DNA of 64,000 bases from Balanoglossus misakiensis. Lineage: Eukaryota > Hemichordata. Positions 22,419-37,882 of this stretch are shown piece by piece. Each line of letters begins with the position of its first letter. The stretch's first letter is position 1. The stretch spans positions 11,718,001-11,782,000 of the forward strand of contig CM082578.2 of NCBI GenBank assembly GCA_040954595.2, written 5' to 3'. The notes beneath the pieces were generated by a model. The model ran no database searches and was not told the origin of the DNA. It saw only the letters and a program-made list of their open reading frames with translations. Position numbers and translations under genes: made by a program.

Positions 22419-25400
22419 CTGAAAGCAAATCAGAAAAAAACGTATTAAAATGCGCCCTCTTGTGGATAAAATTTTGTTCGAAAAAGACGTTCATCCTGCC
22501 CAGATGGCGCCACCTATTGATGACGAGCAGCCACCGATATATCTTTTGTTTTCACGTTCCTTTCCCTCTCACGACTTTGCCCGGAGGCCGACACGAGAAA
22601 GCATGAGACTCACAGTCATTGATCCGTCATGTAGCTGTGCTAATTCAAACTTTTGCAAAATGAAATGAGACGAATTCACAAACGGAGTGAATAACCTCGG
22701 GGCAAAAAGAGTGTTGACGTACATCAATATTCACCTGGGAGTCAAAACTGATGGCTTGGATTTTTCCTGTCACGCCAAACAAACCGTATCAAGTTTTTCA
22801 AACCATTGTCATATTGATGGGAAAAATTACACACAAAAATCCCTGGGAGACACAACACACATCCATGTTGTGCGAAAAATCAATAAGCTGTCTGATCATA
22901 TACCGAACACTGTTCACAAAGTAAAGATTTCTGGCCAAAAAAGACAAATTTTGAGTATTTAGGTTTTATTGGTTTTTGAGAGGACACAGGAGATAAAGTA
23001 TTGCTGAAATGCTGGAACAGAATTCACATATTATGGTATTTCATGTTCATAGTTTGTATAAAAGAAAGACAAAAATTCTCATATTGTAATGTATGATCAA
23101 AATCCTAAATCTCTGACATCGTAGATGATGACAAATTCAATGTATTCCAGTGGGAAAAGTAAACTCAGTATAACACTATATCTCACAAACACTATATATA
23201 CCATACGCACTGAAAAAAATTTGTATATTCACAGTTATATGGGGTAAAAGTTGGTAGCTTGTGCAGACACCCACATACTTTCAACAAGTTGCAGAATTTT
23301 ATCCGTCAATTAGACAAAACCGCATGAAACTGTGCTGTGCTCTTTCCAACTCGCTATCGGGAACCTTCCAACTAACCTCCACGAATTAGCCACATCGTTG
23401 ACTTATTGCACTGAAACCCTGTATTTCCCAGGCGAGCATTACTTCCACAGAAAAGAACACAATCTTTGTGTGCTCAGCACTAATTGGCAGTGAATCCATC
23501 AAAGCATATATATTCAAGGCATATTTTCCAACAGAAAATTGATCTTAATGAGAGAGCAATGACCTTTACACCTCCCTGAATTTGGCTATACCCTTCCAAA
23601 CACAGTCGACGTCATTCCCAACAAAAAAAATTATCACCAATATGCAAGATTATTACGCGCTGTAATTGGTTTCCTCCTTTGTCGGGTAAAAAAAACCACA
23701 CCATTTCCCAAATTGAGCTTCCCTGCAATACACCAAGACTGAAGAGGTGACCTACTTCAACAAACTGCAGCACTGCCTGCAGCATTTGTCAATACCATAT
23801 GCACGGCAGTTGAACTAATCCGCCCAGTAATTTCCACTCTGTGTTTATTCCTAGATTGTGCAAGTTTCACAGTAATAACTATAATGACTGCGCATGTGGT
23901 TGGGAGTTTGTAGCCGCGAGAGCTGAAATTTTAAAATAGCGCAGCCAGCCGTGAATCTTTTATCTGTTGCTCTCTTCCTAATTCACTCAATCCATACATG
24001 TATGTGTGTATATGTGTGTGTGTATCTCATCAGACTCCACAAAAACGAACTTCTCTGGTTATTTTGTCACCCCTTGCCAAATTGAGCATGCCACCAACAC
24101 AATAGGAACTCATCAGAGCCATCTAGTGATCTGCGAAAAATGCATGTTTCTTTAAAAGCAGCTTTTAACAAACAAAAGCTGTGATCTATTAAAGTGGGTG
24201 GTATCTTGTTTCAGTTCATTCCGAACCAGTGTACGTTCTCGCATGAAGAGTACAGTAGGTAGTGTTTCAACTAGTTCATAAAAGGAGAACGCCTGTGTGT
24301 ACAGTTCCAATTAAAATCGCCACCTTCTAAGCTCACAATTATTAATACAACATCTACATTTACCAAATTGTATCTATATGTAGGTACACCACGTGTAATC
24401 AGTATTGATCTGTCATGGTGTTTTCTTTAATCTATATAGTACCCAGTGCGAATGTACCTGTTATGTTTTGAGAAACCACACTGAAGGTCCATTTCTACGA
24501 CACCTACCCTATCACGTCGAAAAAATATAAACATGCTTGTTTCCAAAAGACCTTGATTCAATAAATCAATTCAGATGGTTTCCTCTTGAGGTGGCAAAAT
24601 CAAATTAAATATTCCAACATCACTCACACACACAACTTAATTTTCAGCCACAAAGGACCATAACTCAATATATGCAAAAAGACATCATCAAATGAATGCA
24701 TCTTTTTTCCCCTCACAAAAAGACTGTGATTCAAATGAATGACTGAATACACACAGTCACTGACAAATGTTGCAGTATTCAATTAAATTGTTGTGCCAAT
24801 TAAATGCAGCATGCACATGAAACGGGGACCGATGAAACAAATCAAATGATTCACTTGCTTCAGAGGACCGTGTCAACAGTTCCATTCTTGGACAAAGATT
24901 CAGTGTAAATATGCTTTCATCGGCAATCAGTCTAATCAATTTTCACTTTTTTATTAGTTCAGATGCATGTATATCGTAGCACATCGCAAAAAAATATGAT
25001 GTTCAGGTGTCTCCTCGTCACCAGCCCTTCTTCTGTTATTTGAGGTGTGAAACAAATATTTTATTTTTAATTTTAAGATACCACACCTCATACACTTGAA
25101 ACAGTACAAATAGGTTCATACATGTATCAACCAATTGTGACCAGAATAACTTCTGGTTGATTCATCACGACAGACTGTTTCCATATACATTAAAAGGCCC
25201 GTAAACAGAAATACTGTCTGATATCATGGTTTGTGTATTGTGTGAGTAAAATGTTTAAAACTTCAATTTAACATACTGTAAAATTCATAATTAAAGCTGT
25301 ATCCAAATTTATAGCCACAGCCTGACTCCAAGACCTTTTATCAAATTAATTTCTGCAACTGTTAGGACCCAAATCAGTCTTTGCAACCTTTGGATTCCTC

Positions 25401-27889
25401 AACAAATCTAGCTTCTACCTCAAGGATATTGGTAAATCTGGATATGCAAAAAATTCTCAATTAACGTGCAACTTCTCAGAGGAATTTTCCAGTATTGGCA
25501 GTAATAAAAAAATAACCACAAACGTTTCAACCCCAAGAGATTGACATCTGTAGTGGCCAAGACTGAACAACAGGCAACATGCACAGTCTGAGTATGCCTG
25601 AATACAATGCACGTTTTGTGGATAACATATGCTAAAACAGATACGCCATTGCCTCTTACAATCTAGATTGCAGACAGTTGCAGCTGTGCCTGCCAATAAT
25701 CACTATTATTTGCAATGTTTTTCTTTAGAAAAATACACCAGCAACTGCAAAGATATCCACCAGAGTTTGCTGCGTGTTGAGTTACCATGGCAAAAGCAAC
25801 TGTACATTTTTTGCACATTTGCAGCTGAGTTCATTCAAATCGGGCATGCACTTTATGACATTTGAGAATAGTTTTACCAAAATCTTGTAATACCGCTTTG
25901 AGGGCGTTTCCCAACCTCAAAATGATGACGATTAACATCTTGTCGGATGAGATGGTCCGGAAGTGTATATATACAAGCGTGGTCGCTGAGTACCAAACTC
26001 AAATTCACAGAACAAGACTAATTGCAACTTCACCGGGGAAAAAACTTAACAAATGAAACAAATACCCAGAATGCCACTGATTTGTTATACCAATTACCAT
26101 CATGCCTTGAGCAAGAGCAAGTCAAATAATCACGAGATTTCTCTTGAGACCGACAGTAAATGACATAACACAGTTGACCCCACAATGGGGTCTTGTCGGA
26201 GCCTGCTCAGCACCATCAGAAATGTGCCCAATTAAGTTTTCCTCTTGACATGGGGTATGCTGTATTCCTCCATCTATCATTCATTTCCAGATGATCTCCT
26301 ATACTAGTAATTTTAACGGCAGAAACAGCTACCATTCACTACGGCTAGCTAACATAAACAGTGTCTATGATACACGGCCTGAGAAAAGTTTAATTGACCA
26401 TTTTCTCAAGAAAGTGACAGGCAATAAGTTTGTTCAACCGTAGACGTGTATTAAGGAATTACGCTAATTAATTGGAGAATGCTTGTCTTCTCCGTAAACT
26501 ACAACTGCACAGGCTATACAGGTACATACGTCAGATCAAAGTTCCAATCACCATTCTTGGCTTCCACAGTGACGCCAGGCTCTTCAGTCAAACAAACAAA
26601 CCGCAGCCTAAAGGCAGGGTACATAAGAAGCTGATAATTATAAAAAAAATTATCAGTATCGTCCCATCAAACATCAATCAACTGTTTTCAGCTGCAGAGA
26701 ACTTGCAAGTGACCTACTTTTCCCTCCTTTGAGGACTGAAAAAAAACAACACTGATGGATCTGAACATCTCACTTCTCTAAGGCAACAGATGTTCAAACA
26801 GCTGCAAGTGTCAATCAAATGCAGCACCATACTACTCAGATCTTGGGAGCACACAGCCACCAATTGCTATAGCTGTATAACGTACATGCCGACTTTGTTA
26901 ACAAATACTGAAAATGTAGAAATGATACCAATTGCAAAAAGAAATTAATTGGCTCGAAATGAATGCAGTCAGAAACAGAGTATCTCCACTACCAGATATC
27001 CTAACGTTATTATGTTTTACAATTTCATGTCATATTTGCTGCCATATTTGTATTTACCATTTAGAAATGTAGTTATTTTTAATACACCTTTCTCTTTTAC
27101 TTTATGCATTCATGAACCACAGTCACGTTTCCATGGTGAAGTGATCGTGTATCGGAAACCAAGAACAAAAAACTTTGAGGCTGAGCCTTTGCACACTTAC
27201 CCAATCTTGTAATTTATTTCAAAAATAAACACAGACCTGTAAATGGTCCATACTCCCCAACAAGACTGAAATACTGAGAAAAACCGCTGGTGATTCTTAT
27301 CATGTATGGCACTTTTTTTCTGAAAGCTCACAATATACAAAGTTTGGTTCACCTCATTTACGTTTGGTCACTGTAATTTGCCAACAGGAAGCAATGTGGC
27401 ACAAAATTACTGCAACAATATTTGAGGGTTATTTTGGTCAACTAATTTATGTTTCATGACATTTCGAGAGAAATTAACAGAAATTGCTTCTAATATAAAA
27501 GTCAATTACTCCTGATAAACGGCATTCTACAAAAGGTAAAGGAACAACTACCTCAAATGTTTATGTATAAATTCATTTGGCTGAGTAGAGAATATATGTC
27601 ATTCAAATTGAAATTCCCTTTCATGCTTATAGTTTGTTGACAGAATATTTTTCGCACCAAGCTGAATGCAGCAAACATTTTTTATTGTTAGTTAGGCACA
27701 CAAACTCCAAATGCAAATTCCACTACAAGCCAACTCTTTTGGCAGTACATTATACTGCCGGTAATGACGTCTGTTCAGCTCCCTGCATTGAAAAAGTTCA
27801 CATCACAGCCGATAAGACCGGTTTCTCTTTACAGTAAGCTGCATTTATCTGCAATGGAGGCCTGCAACCTGCACGTGATCAACGTGCCT

Positions 27890-27911
27890 ACGGAGAGTCG
27901 TCGCTCTCCGT
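27890..27911. other. Hairpin in a CpG-rich patch
   Basis: Perfect 8-bp stem acggagag/ctctccgt with a 6-base loop, inside a stretch (about 27.87-28.15 kb) clearly richer in CpG than its surroundings. It could mark a promoter or an old insertion. No start site can be assigned. Confidence 0.4.
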
Positions 27912-30900
27912 GACTTTCGCAAAGGAAGCTGCGGCGGTCACACGCTGAGCTCAGCTGTTCAAGTTTAAAACCCAGCGGCTATACGCGTATACAAGACCGC
28001 ACAGCACACACACTTCTCTCACTGTGCCGAAGCAATTCTCTTGTGTAAAAAGCAGCTGTCACGATAAACCCACATTCTGCAGTCCGACTTGTTCGTGGTT
28101 TCAGTGACAGTGAAACGGAAAAGCTGTGCATGCTCTGCGGGTCAATCGCGCTGCACTATTCAAAGGTTAGAAATTTGATTCCAATCCAGAGACAGCCTGC
28201 GCTTTCACTGATAGCGACTGTAGTGTCTCTTGTCAATATAATCACAGCTGCTTTGTTGACTTGCTCACCTTCAGAGGGAAACACAGAGATAATTTATTCA
28301 TAAAAATACATTTTGAATTCTGAAGATGCCGTCCGCTTTGACTTGGTTATTTAAAGTAACACATCTAATCTACAACAGATGCCCAAGTCTTTCACTTGAT
28401 GTGCATCTATTCACTGAGTATCTGACATGATTTTCACCTAAAAATTCAGTTCTATTTCTTGTGAAAAAATATAAACGACAACATTTCTTGTTACTGCTAC
28501 ATGTACATCATAAAACTCATTCCTTTTTTATCTGATGACCAACACCCAAACCTCGGAAAACAACATGTGACTTCTAGAAAGAGTCAACTTTCTATCCAGC
28601 CACGATCGTTCCCTAACAGGCCTTGATGATTAGAATAAATGGCTACAGAAACACTCTGATTAGTCTCTTCCTAGTTCCAAGAGTATTCATTCAATTGCGG
28701 CACCATAAACTACCTCTCCATGAGTTATTTCTCATGCCCACCAATCGATATCCGATGTTTCCAAAACATGCCTACCCTGATCCTACATTGGAAATCGATC
28801 TTTGTAGCAAGTTGCATTAAAAGACCAAAGTCTCACAACTGGTAATGTAACCTTTAAAACTGAAAAACAGAATCCTTTCTGTCATTCATTCCTGTGCGAG
28901 GGAAAATTGCTAAATCCATACTGGTCAATTTGTGCACTAATATTACATACTGTGCATTGTTAGTTTGTCGCACTGCATACAGTGCATAAACATCCGACAC
29001 TGAATTTTTCCTTCTAGAGCTGTTTACAACATTTGCTCAAAAGTATCCCTTTCCAATAACACGGATGAACTCAATGGCCTTTAAGTTTCGGTACATCTGT
29101 CGTAAAGATCCGTTTTTAAAATAATTTTCTTCTATCGGCTCTCACTTTGATCTTTCTCACTTTGCCGCAGATCAATGTTAGCGAATTATTATCCATCAAA
29201 TTCATTTTATAGCTGACTTTGGTACTTCAGTTAATCTCTGCACAAAACCATCCCAACCAGTTAAGTGTGGGATACATGGCAGCTGAACGTACTTCTAAAT
29301 GCATAGATCTGCTTACTTGGCTATGAATTTCTCATTGGAAAGGTTCACTTCATTGTGTTGCTCAAGCTTGTAAGCAGTTTTACCGAACTTTTATCGAGAA
29401 ATGATTATTATCCATAAAAAGCTGACAAACAAAACTCTAACCCTTTCACCCCATTTCTCTGCAAGAAGCATATTACCTGAATGAAAATCGTCAACCATAC
29501 TAAATGTGTACTCAACTACGTGAGAGAGATAGAAAAAAGCAGATTTCTTAACAGCTTTGCACCATCTGGCTTGGATCTACTCATTCTCCACCAATGTCAG
29601 CCGGCAAACATCACAGCCAAATTCATCTTAATGTGAATTCACTTGAACTTCTGATTATCAAGCTCCACTGCATCGGAAGGTGACACTGTGCACTCACTAC
29701 GGGATACATGCATCTCTCTCACAATAGGCATCATTTGCAACGGTTGTAACATTCAAGACAGAGACCAAAATAGACGGGACATCTTAACCGCAAAATTACG
29801 GAAACTGGCAAACAATTTGGCATGGACTACAGTGCTAAGTTAATGTTAGGTTAACATCAGTTCTTTGTAATTGCTAAATTCATTAACAGACTATTCACAT
29901 ATGTGATCTTTTAGTGTATTCCATTATCCATTACAAACACCTCCAATCACTATAGGTGTACATGTACAAATGGAGTAATTCACTTGTTTGATGGTTCAGA
30001 TGAATTGCAAAATCATGAAATACAACTGGCAGTTGTAGGTCATAGTTTTTTCTTGCCATTTTTTTTCAATATCGAAATTTTAGTCAATTGTCTTGTAGTT
30101 TAAAGGTGTGCACACAATACAACACCAAGAAAAGAAAGAAAAGGTACAAACAGGCATTTTCATACGTGTATAGCATCAAAAACACGAAAGTTTCGGTAAC
30201 GTACTGTACCACAGATTTGACTGGGCAGGGTGAAACCATGTATGACAGGCTATTTCAAATGAATCATTCATTCCTGGCGACTGACTGTTCAAAAAAACAA
30301 TCATAAACTATCAAACAGCATGCCTGAACAGGATTTGCTTCATGACTTTTTTCGTTCCAACATAAAATACTGACCTCAACCGTGACGTGGGATATGAGCC
30401 ATTAGCTTTGAGATCAAGCTGATCTAAATTGTTTCTTGTCATCACATGTTCAACAAAAAATCATGTCGCAGCTATTATGCCTAGTCTTGTAAATACATGT
30501 ATCTGATGCATGTTTGGATGTTTTGATGTTATCCTGAATTAAGGACACTGGTTTCATGTTCAATGCATTTTTTAATCTAGGCATTTTTGTTACCACAAAA
30601 ACATCAGGATTTGGGGGTCAAGAAACTGCTTTCAATTTTATCAAGCCTTTCCAATATATATAGCAAAATTTATGTTTATTGCTCCAATTAATCAACTACA
30701 CAGAAGTTTTAAATCAAGTCGTCGCATTCCGATTGCTTGATTACATGTGTTTGCAGTGATGTGTACACGGCATGTAAGCAATATCAAAGGAAAGTCATAA
30801 CTGTCTCCTGTGAGAGAAAAATATAGTTTTCGTAGTGTTGACAGTATTTCCTCTCCAGCTGAAGTCACAAATCAATGTCATTGTCGCTACCACAATCTTT

Positions 30901-33189
30901 GAGTTGCCGTACATAAGTATGAAACTTCAGTGTTGTAGTAAAAACAGGCCCACCTTGTTCTTCAATTTCACATTAATTGCTCTACAAAGTATGACTGTAG
31001 TGGTAAAATCATATTCTGATTATGATCATGATTACTGTATTACAATCTGCATTGGCTGCAGGCTGTCTGAAATATTGAAATGCAAAATGTTTCCTTGCAC
31101 GTTCCAATATGATGATCAGGTACATGCATCATAAGCCGGGACTGAGAGCGATTTGACTCCCGGATCAGACAATGGCACATTGTTCTACTCCTGCCTCCCA
31201 CAACCATCAACACACGCACACCCTGCCACCATGGCAACTGAACTGATCCCTGAGCAAATACAGCAATTTTATTTATTGGTTTTTACAATTGCCAGTGGCA
31301 GTACGGCGAGAATCCCCCGGGCTTTTACCTCAATCAACAAATTTATAAAATGTTTGCGGCAACGCGTTCAATACTTCTACATACACATTGGTGTAACCGT
31401 ATATTTGAACTCATGTTTCAGTGGTGATTTATAACAATCAAAGTTAAACTTATGTGGCCCGGGTGTACATGTATATTGATTAAAAATGGAAACTAAATAT
31501 GAACAATAAAGTGAAAATGCATCCCTTTCTTCGCATTGAGATTTTGATTATGTTTGTAGTAATAATGCATCTGATCATAGTGTGGTTTTAAGGGAACTTT
31601 CAGTGCATGTAGTTGGGGGAGGGTGTCAAGAAGAGACATTTTTAAAGGCTGCTGGGCTGAGTTTGAAGATTAGACTGAACTTACAATATTTTTCAAGATT
31701 GATGTAAAGTTGGTAATCACTTGATGGTCTTTGGAAAACACACAATTGACAGTGACCTTTTGAGTGACATGAAAAATCCTATATATTACATGATGGGGGA
31801 AAAAGGTAACAATCTACGAAGCTTATGTTAAACAGGACAATTAACTCTTTCACCTGGATATTTTGGTATGAACTTACAGTTCCAATGGTGAATTGGAACT
31901 ACGTGCGGGTTAATGGGGGTGATGGCTCTAGATAAACCAGCACATGAAATCTCATCTGGGCAATAATCGGAGCTAATGGACTGTGACTTTCTGCTGGCTG
32001 GTACTCGATCGCGTGTAGGTGTAGTGTAGGTCTGTACCTTACGAGTTTAATGAGATAACAACACAGCTATAGGGCGTAAAAATGACTTTCTGAAATGCTG
32101 GGAGTTTATTGCAATATGTCACAAGTTGTAGGAATCATGCTGGTTTCTTGGGACTATACATGTATGACACAAAATGTGAAAATGGCGGTTGACGGACTTG
32201 ATGATGGCTACAGATCTCAAGTGAGCATGCTCGGAGATGATTGAGTTCCGGCTGGTGACAACATTGTGAATTCTGGAATAAGTTTTCAGGAATTCTCCCA
32301 CAGGTGATAGCGTTCAATCATAATACTTGGAGCACCAAAGACAAAGTTACAAAAATACACCTAAATTGCAAGAAATATTATGTAGTGCTCTGGAATAACA
32401 TCCATTCAACCATGAAAGTTATAGATATGGCGTATGTCCAACATACACATGATGATAGTAAAAAAAATCACGAAGAAGTCTTCATCAAGGTACTCTTTGA
32501 CGTCATTGTAAGGTCAAGGCATTTGTGATGGCAGCATTTTCAAACCACCCCGACTTAAACTCTTTAAAACACTGATCTTTCCAGAGTAATTGTAGAGTGA
32601 TTTTTGAATTCCTTGGAGAGGGGGTATGCTTTGAGTGGGCCCTTGCTTGAGCGTTTAGGATAATTAAATCAGTAGCCTTTATGACTGCAGGGGACGTACA
32701 GACCCGAAGAGGATTTTCATGTACACTTTTTTAAGCGAAAGCTACAGAGATTAACCATCAGAGAGTGAAGATGCATTAGCTTGGCTTTGTTCCAGTATCA
32801 GTCATGTGCACACTACAACATTCTTGATTAAATACATTATACACATGTGTGTTTTCTTTCCCTTGGACACTATAATCACACTGTCCAGATTTTCTCAACT
32901 TCTATCGTGTATCTGCAAATGTACCAAAACTTTCAAAATGTTGCACTTATTGTTTTCGTTGTTCATGTAGCATTACACTATTATGTATTGTAAATAAGTA
33001 ATGTTTACACTTGTTCTCTATGAGTAAGAAACTCCAGCATCGAAATCAGATCAAGACTTTGGCAAATACATCTACTGGTCCTGATGAGTGACCACATTAC
33101 AGGTTCAGCATCTGATTCAAGTAGAAGTTTCTACAACTGCAATGATGCACAACGCGATTTGAATGATTATTTAATATTTCTGAGGTAGC

Positions 33190-33295
33190 TACCCCCTGGA
33201 CATGCACTCCACCCCCTCCTTAAAAACACCTGCTCTTTAAAAACCCTGGACCCAACTGGTGGGTGGGAAATGTCAGGTTTAATGTCCGGGGGATA
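33190..33295. mobile_element. Small element with inverted ends
   Basis: The left end taccccctggacat and the right end, reversed (tatcccccggacat), match at 12 of 14 positions and flank about 78 bp. Shape and size suit a MITE. Just right of it, tactgatctattaaatac and tactgatctaatacc form a short imperfect tandem (33303-33357). Confidence 0.45.
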
Positions 33296-36200
33296 ATATT
33301 AATACTGATCTATTAAATACGTACTTGGATATATATACTGATCTAATACCTACTTGGGTGAGTTTTATTAAAACATCAGATCTAGTTCCTACAGGTCGTC
33401 TCCCAAAATAACCAGATTCTGTTGCTATTAAAGGTTAATACTTCTCATGATTATCGACGGCTGCAGTTCTTTCCAGGCAGACACAAAAGTACATGCACTT
33501 TAAATGCAAAAGTGTTGTCATCATGGATTCCAAAAGAAAATACCTTCTCTGGGCTAAGATAAGCTTCTTGCATAAACTTCTCAGTCTAGAGGACATCAGC
33601 ATAAAGTTTACTGGCAATTGCCATGTAACTCTGTTAAATGGCTCCATGTATACTCCTTTGACTTGCAGTCGAGACTAAGAACAGACGAACAACAATGGAC
33701 AATTGGCCGATCGGACAAATTCCATGCCACTGACAACAGAGCTAAAGTTATAAACATGATATATATTAATCAATTAATAAATGATATCTAATATTTGTTT
33801 GGCGGCTAAAAGGATTGGAATTAGGAGGAAAACAGTTGCTCTTAACAGGTTTCAATGATCAAAAAAATTAATTCTGAGCATTAGTGAGATTAATTTCATT
33901 TCCTATAATTAATTCATTTAATTTTAATAACCAATTTCCACAACAGTAATCCTGCATTTCATTTTATTACAACCATACACCTTGTCAAATGAGTAAGACT
34001 TCTGGCAAAGATGTGAGGATTAACTTATTTCAGTATTAAAACATCCCTAGGGGGCTAGGGATATAGCAAAATCATTCATAATATACAGCTTCTGTTCAAA
34101 TATGTGAATGCTGATGTTTACCAGTAAAATCCGAATAAATCCATGTACATTGTATGTATATATGCATTTGGAGAGATACACACAAACCAGGGTACCACCG
34201 CATACCAGTACATTTTACTTCAAAGCACAGGCAGTCAAGGCTTGAAACTGAATCAGATGTTTCCAACAGCGGTGATAACACACAATGTGCGTTTTGTGAC
34301 ATAATTGTAGAGTGGTCAATATGACAGGGTTATGTGTTGTGTAAACATGAATATACAATTATGTCAATGCATCACTTTTGTGTATCGGTTCAAGGGCTGC
34401 ATGGTAACTTTGTCAATGCATTCACTCTTCCTTGTGCCAGCACCATGCTGAACTTACATTGAAAAGGCGGCTATGATCAGAGTGCCAAAAAAGTGCTGGC
34501 ACGGTGACAACATTTTGCTAAATGTTTTACTGTATAGCTGTACTGTATCATTCTTTTGGGGCTATGATTTACATCTCTCAACAACCAATTGTTTCAGCAG
34601 GGCCATACCTTATCACGTGATTGCAAACAACCTTTTCAAAAAAAGGTAAAGGACAACAAGGTGACACTTTTGTCCTTTTAGCAGCCAAGCAATTTATTTT
34701 CCAGTACGTCATGAAGCGGATCTTGACACTAATGCAACTCGAATATTGCATTCTTTCACTCAAAAATATTCCCTGGCAATAGAAATTACCGGCGAGGAAT
34801 TCATCCGAGCTCAAGTGCACTTACAAATTAGCACCCTTTCAAACTTTGAACAATCAACGCACGAGGCTCGCACTCCAGAGTCATCAAATTCAAATGCATG
34901 GCGGGCCCAGCTGCATTGATTTAAATTGACTGCCTCTGTGAGTACAATATCGTTTTAACAAGACTATGAGGCAAATCAAGCCAATTTAACCAACTTAAAT
35001 AAATTGCTGGAACTCGGGGTGAATTTGGATCAGGTGAAGGGCTGGTTGTTATAGCCAGCTAATTAGAATCCAGCCTTCAACTTTTGCCAGTGAGGCTAAC
35101 AGAAAGACGGGATGGCACACAACTGGAGGTGTACATCCTTGGGTTAGATTTCACTGGAGAGTAATTAGGTTGAAAAAAGAGTTACTGTGCAAGATGAGAT
35201 TCAAGGAACTTTAGAAAAAAAATGTTGTTGCCTAAGCAGAAGTGTATTCTGAGGTCTGAAAAGACTGATGAAATTATACCCTCTCTTCCTGCAGGGATCA
35301 CAACAGTAATTTGCTTTTATAAATGTGTCACAAACCAAAACTGACATTCACCAAAAAGCCTAAATAAAAACCTTTAAAACATTTATACAATGTAAACTTT
35401 ACAAGACAGCCAGGCCTTAAATACAAAATTTATGATACTTTATGCTCAACTGATCGACTTCCACTTGTGGCAAAAAAATACAGCTAATCATGACATTCTG
35501 TTTAATTACCAGCATATCAAAAGATGAAAGTCACAAGGATTCTATAGAAACGTCAGTCCAGTACTTCGTACGGTACATTTGATAGCATGAATCAATCATT
35601 GCCGGGTATTTGTTGAGCTTCTTATAATGGCTTTCCAGTTTATAGACAACTGTTGTAAGAGTAATTACCCATCTGACAGACTAGCTGCAACACAGCTGTC
35701 TCCAACAAATTGTCGACTGGTAGGTCAGTGTACTTTTCTAATCAAAATTTATTAAATTGCGGATACTGTCAAAAGCAAGAAACTTTTTTTTGAATAGCGT
35801 TGATGAAAAATGACATCTAGTCTCTTCTGACAAGTTCTCGCTCAAAACAGAAGCTACATTTGATCATACCATAGAATGAAATAAATTGATGTACATATGT
35901 ACGTCGTGGTATATTGTCCAAATCTGAATGAAATTAGTCTGGACATGTCATTTTTTAGAGAATGGTTCTAGATGAATGCATACATGCACAGGACACATGG
36001 AGGCCACTCCACTTCTAACTCCCCTACACTCCATCTGTAGGGACTTCACTGTAATAATGATTTCGGACAGAACTACAATCAGAATTGTGGTGAAATGGAA
36101 CAGACATAAACCTGCAATGGCATATCATGATATGCCACTCCAGAGACAATTAAGTTAAGTCGGTCAGCTGAGAAAAGCTCTTTAATTGGTGTTTCAGACT

Positions 36201-37818
36201 TCAAAATGTGACCACCATATTAAACACTGCCATGTGCTTGACTTCATGAAGTCCTTTCAGCAGAGATTGATGATCATGCGGTCATATCCCCTTTTGCTGC
36301 TTAGTTTTCACAGATGACACTTTACCAGTAGAGAACGTGCCATATGCCAATGATTGCAGCTGATCAATGTATAATATATTAACACATATCCACAGATTCA
36401 GGTTTTTTAGGTCAAAAGACATTGACTGGTAGTTTCCAATATCATTATAAGGGAGAAAATACAGTCTAAGTTTAACACATCACTTTTGACAAACGATTTT
36501 AATAACCACACAGCAGTCATCCAAAAAGATTCCAAACATGCAAGGATAGTGTTCTGTTGTTAGTAACGCACTCCAACTTGTACCAGTAATCAACAAAACC
36601 CCAAAACTCTCACTGGTAAATTATAAAACTTTTTCTTCACATATCTCTCACTCAAGTGTAATAACCAGCAGATGTGTACACCTCACAGCAACCAAGTAAC
36701 ATGAAATTATCAGTTGTAAAATATCAACAATCGAGAGAAAAGATATTGCTTTGCAGGTTTGAAAAAAAAAGTCTGCTGTGTATATTCTTTGATATCTCAG
36801 ACTACATGTATGGTTTGATACGTGATACGTATATACATTTCATTTTATCAGTTTGCTGCACATTTGGAACAAAAAAATTGCATGAAACTGGAGGCCTGGC
36901 AGCAATTCTATTTTAAAGGGAAAAAGTTAAATTAATTGGCTTAGTTTACAAGAAACGTGGGAGCCAACCGATTCACGATGACGGAATGAAGATGAAGATG
37001 AATACATTAAGTAGTATAATCGCGAGATCACTTTCTCCAGGCATGCGGCAATGTGCACCTATGGGAGTCAATGCATTGTTCTGATGCAACGTTATCACTG
37101 TGGCATGTATCCAGGGAAAACTACACCACTGTACCCCTTGGAGGGAAACAAGCCTACCCTCGACACACGGCCAATGGTATCTTGTCCAAGGCTTGCACCG
37201 AGAGAGAGATAAACACACTCCTATCATCTTTTGCAATAATAACAATTTTTGTTCCGATGAAGTAACACGAAATACATCAACAATATTGATCAAATGAAGG
37301 ATTGACTACATAATTGATAGTGTCAGTCCACTTAGACTGGGAGCAGATTACAGTCACATACTTCCTGTAGAGTTTTAATACAGCAAATTCAGCAATATAG
37401 TGTCTCTCATATTTTTTCAAACACTGAAATGATTTATTCTTGGGACAGCGCATGGTTTTCAGCTTTCAGCTTCGTGCACATGCACGTATACTATCATACA
37501 ACAAAAAACAACAGATCAGTCAAAAAGACAATCTGGTAATCCTTTGGGAAAGCAAATTGATGATCCGGGACAACTGTATTATCCGGTATTCTGATCAATA
37601 AAACAGAAAAGCAAAATATATCATTTTTCTTACAATTCTTTCCTTATCTTTCGACCAATGCACGACCCCCAGACTTTAGATCCAAGTTTATCTCCAAATG
37701 TCTAATTAGGCCAATTTCTGCTAGTTAGGAAATCTCACTGGTAATTAACATTTTTCTTCCATGTCATTCATCAGAGGGTATGATATAAGTCATCCCTTGC
37801 AAGAGGGTCTCAAATATG

Positions 37819-37837
37819 CTTTCTCTCTCTCTCTCTG
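37819..37837 (+). repeat. (CT)n microsatellite
   Basis: Short run of CT units in the 21 kb CACNA2D intron. Confidence 0.85.
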
Positions 37838-37882
37838 TCTTCCCAAAAATTGACCACTTTTTCCTTATTTATTAACTTTCAG

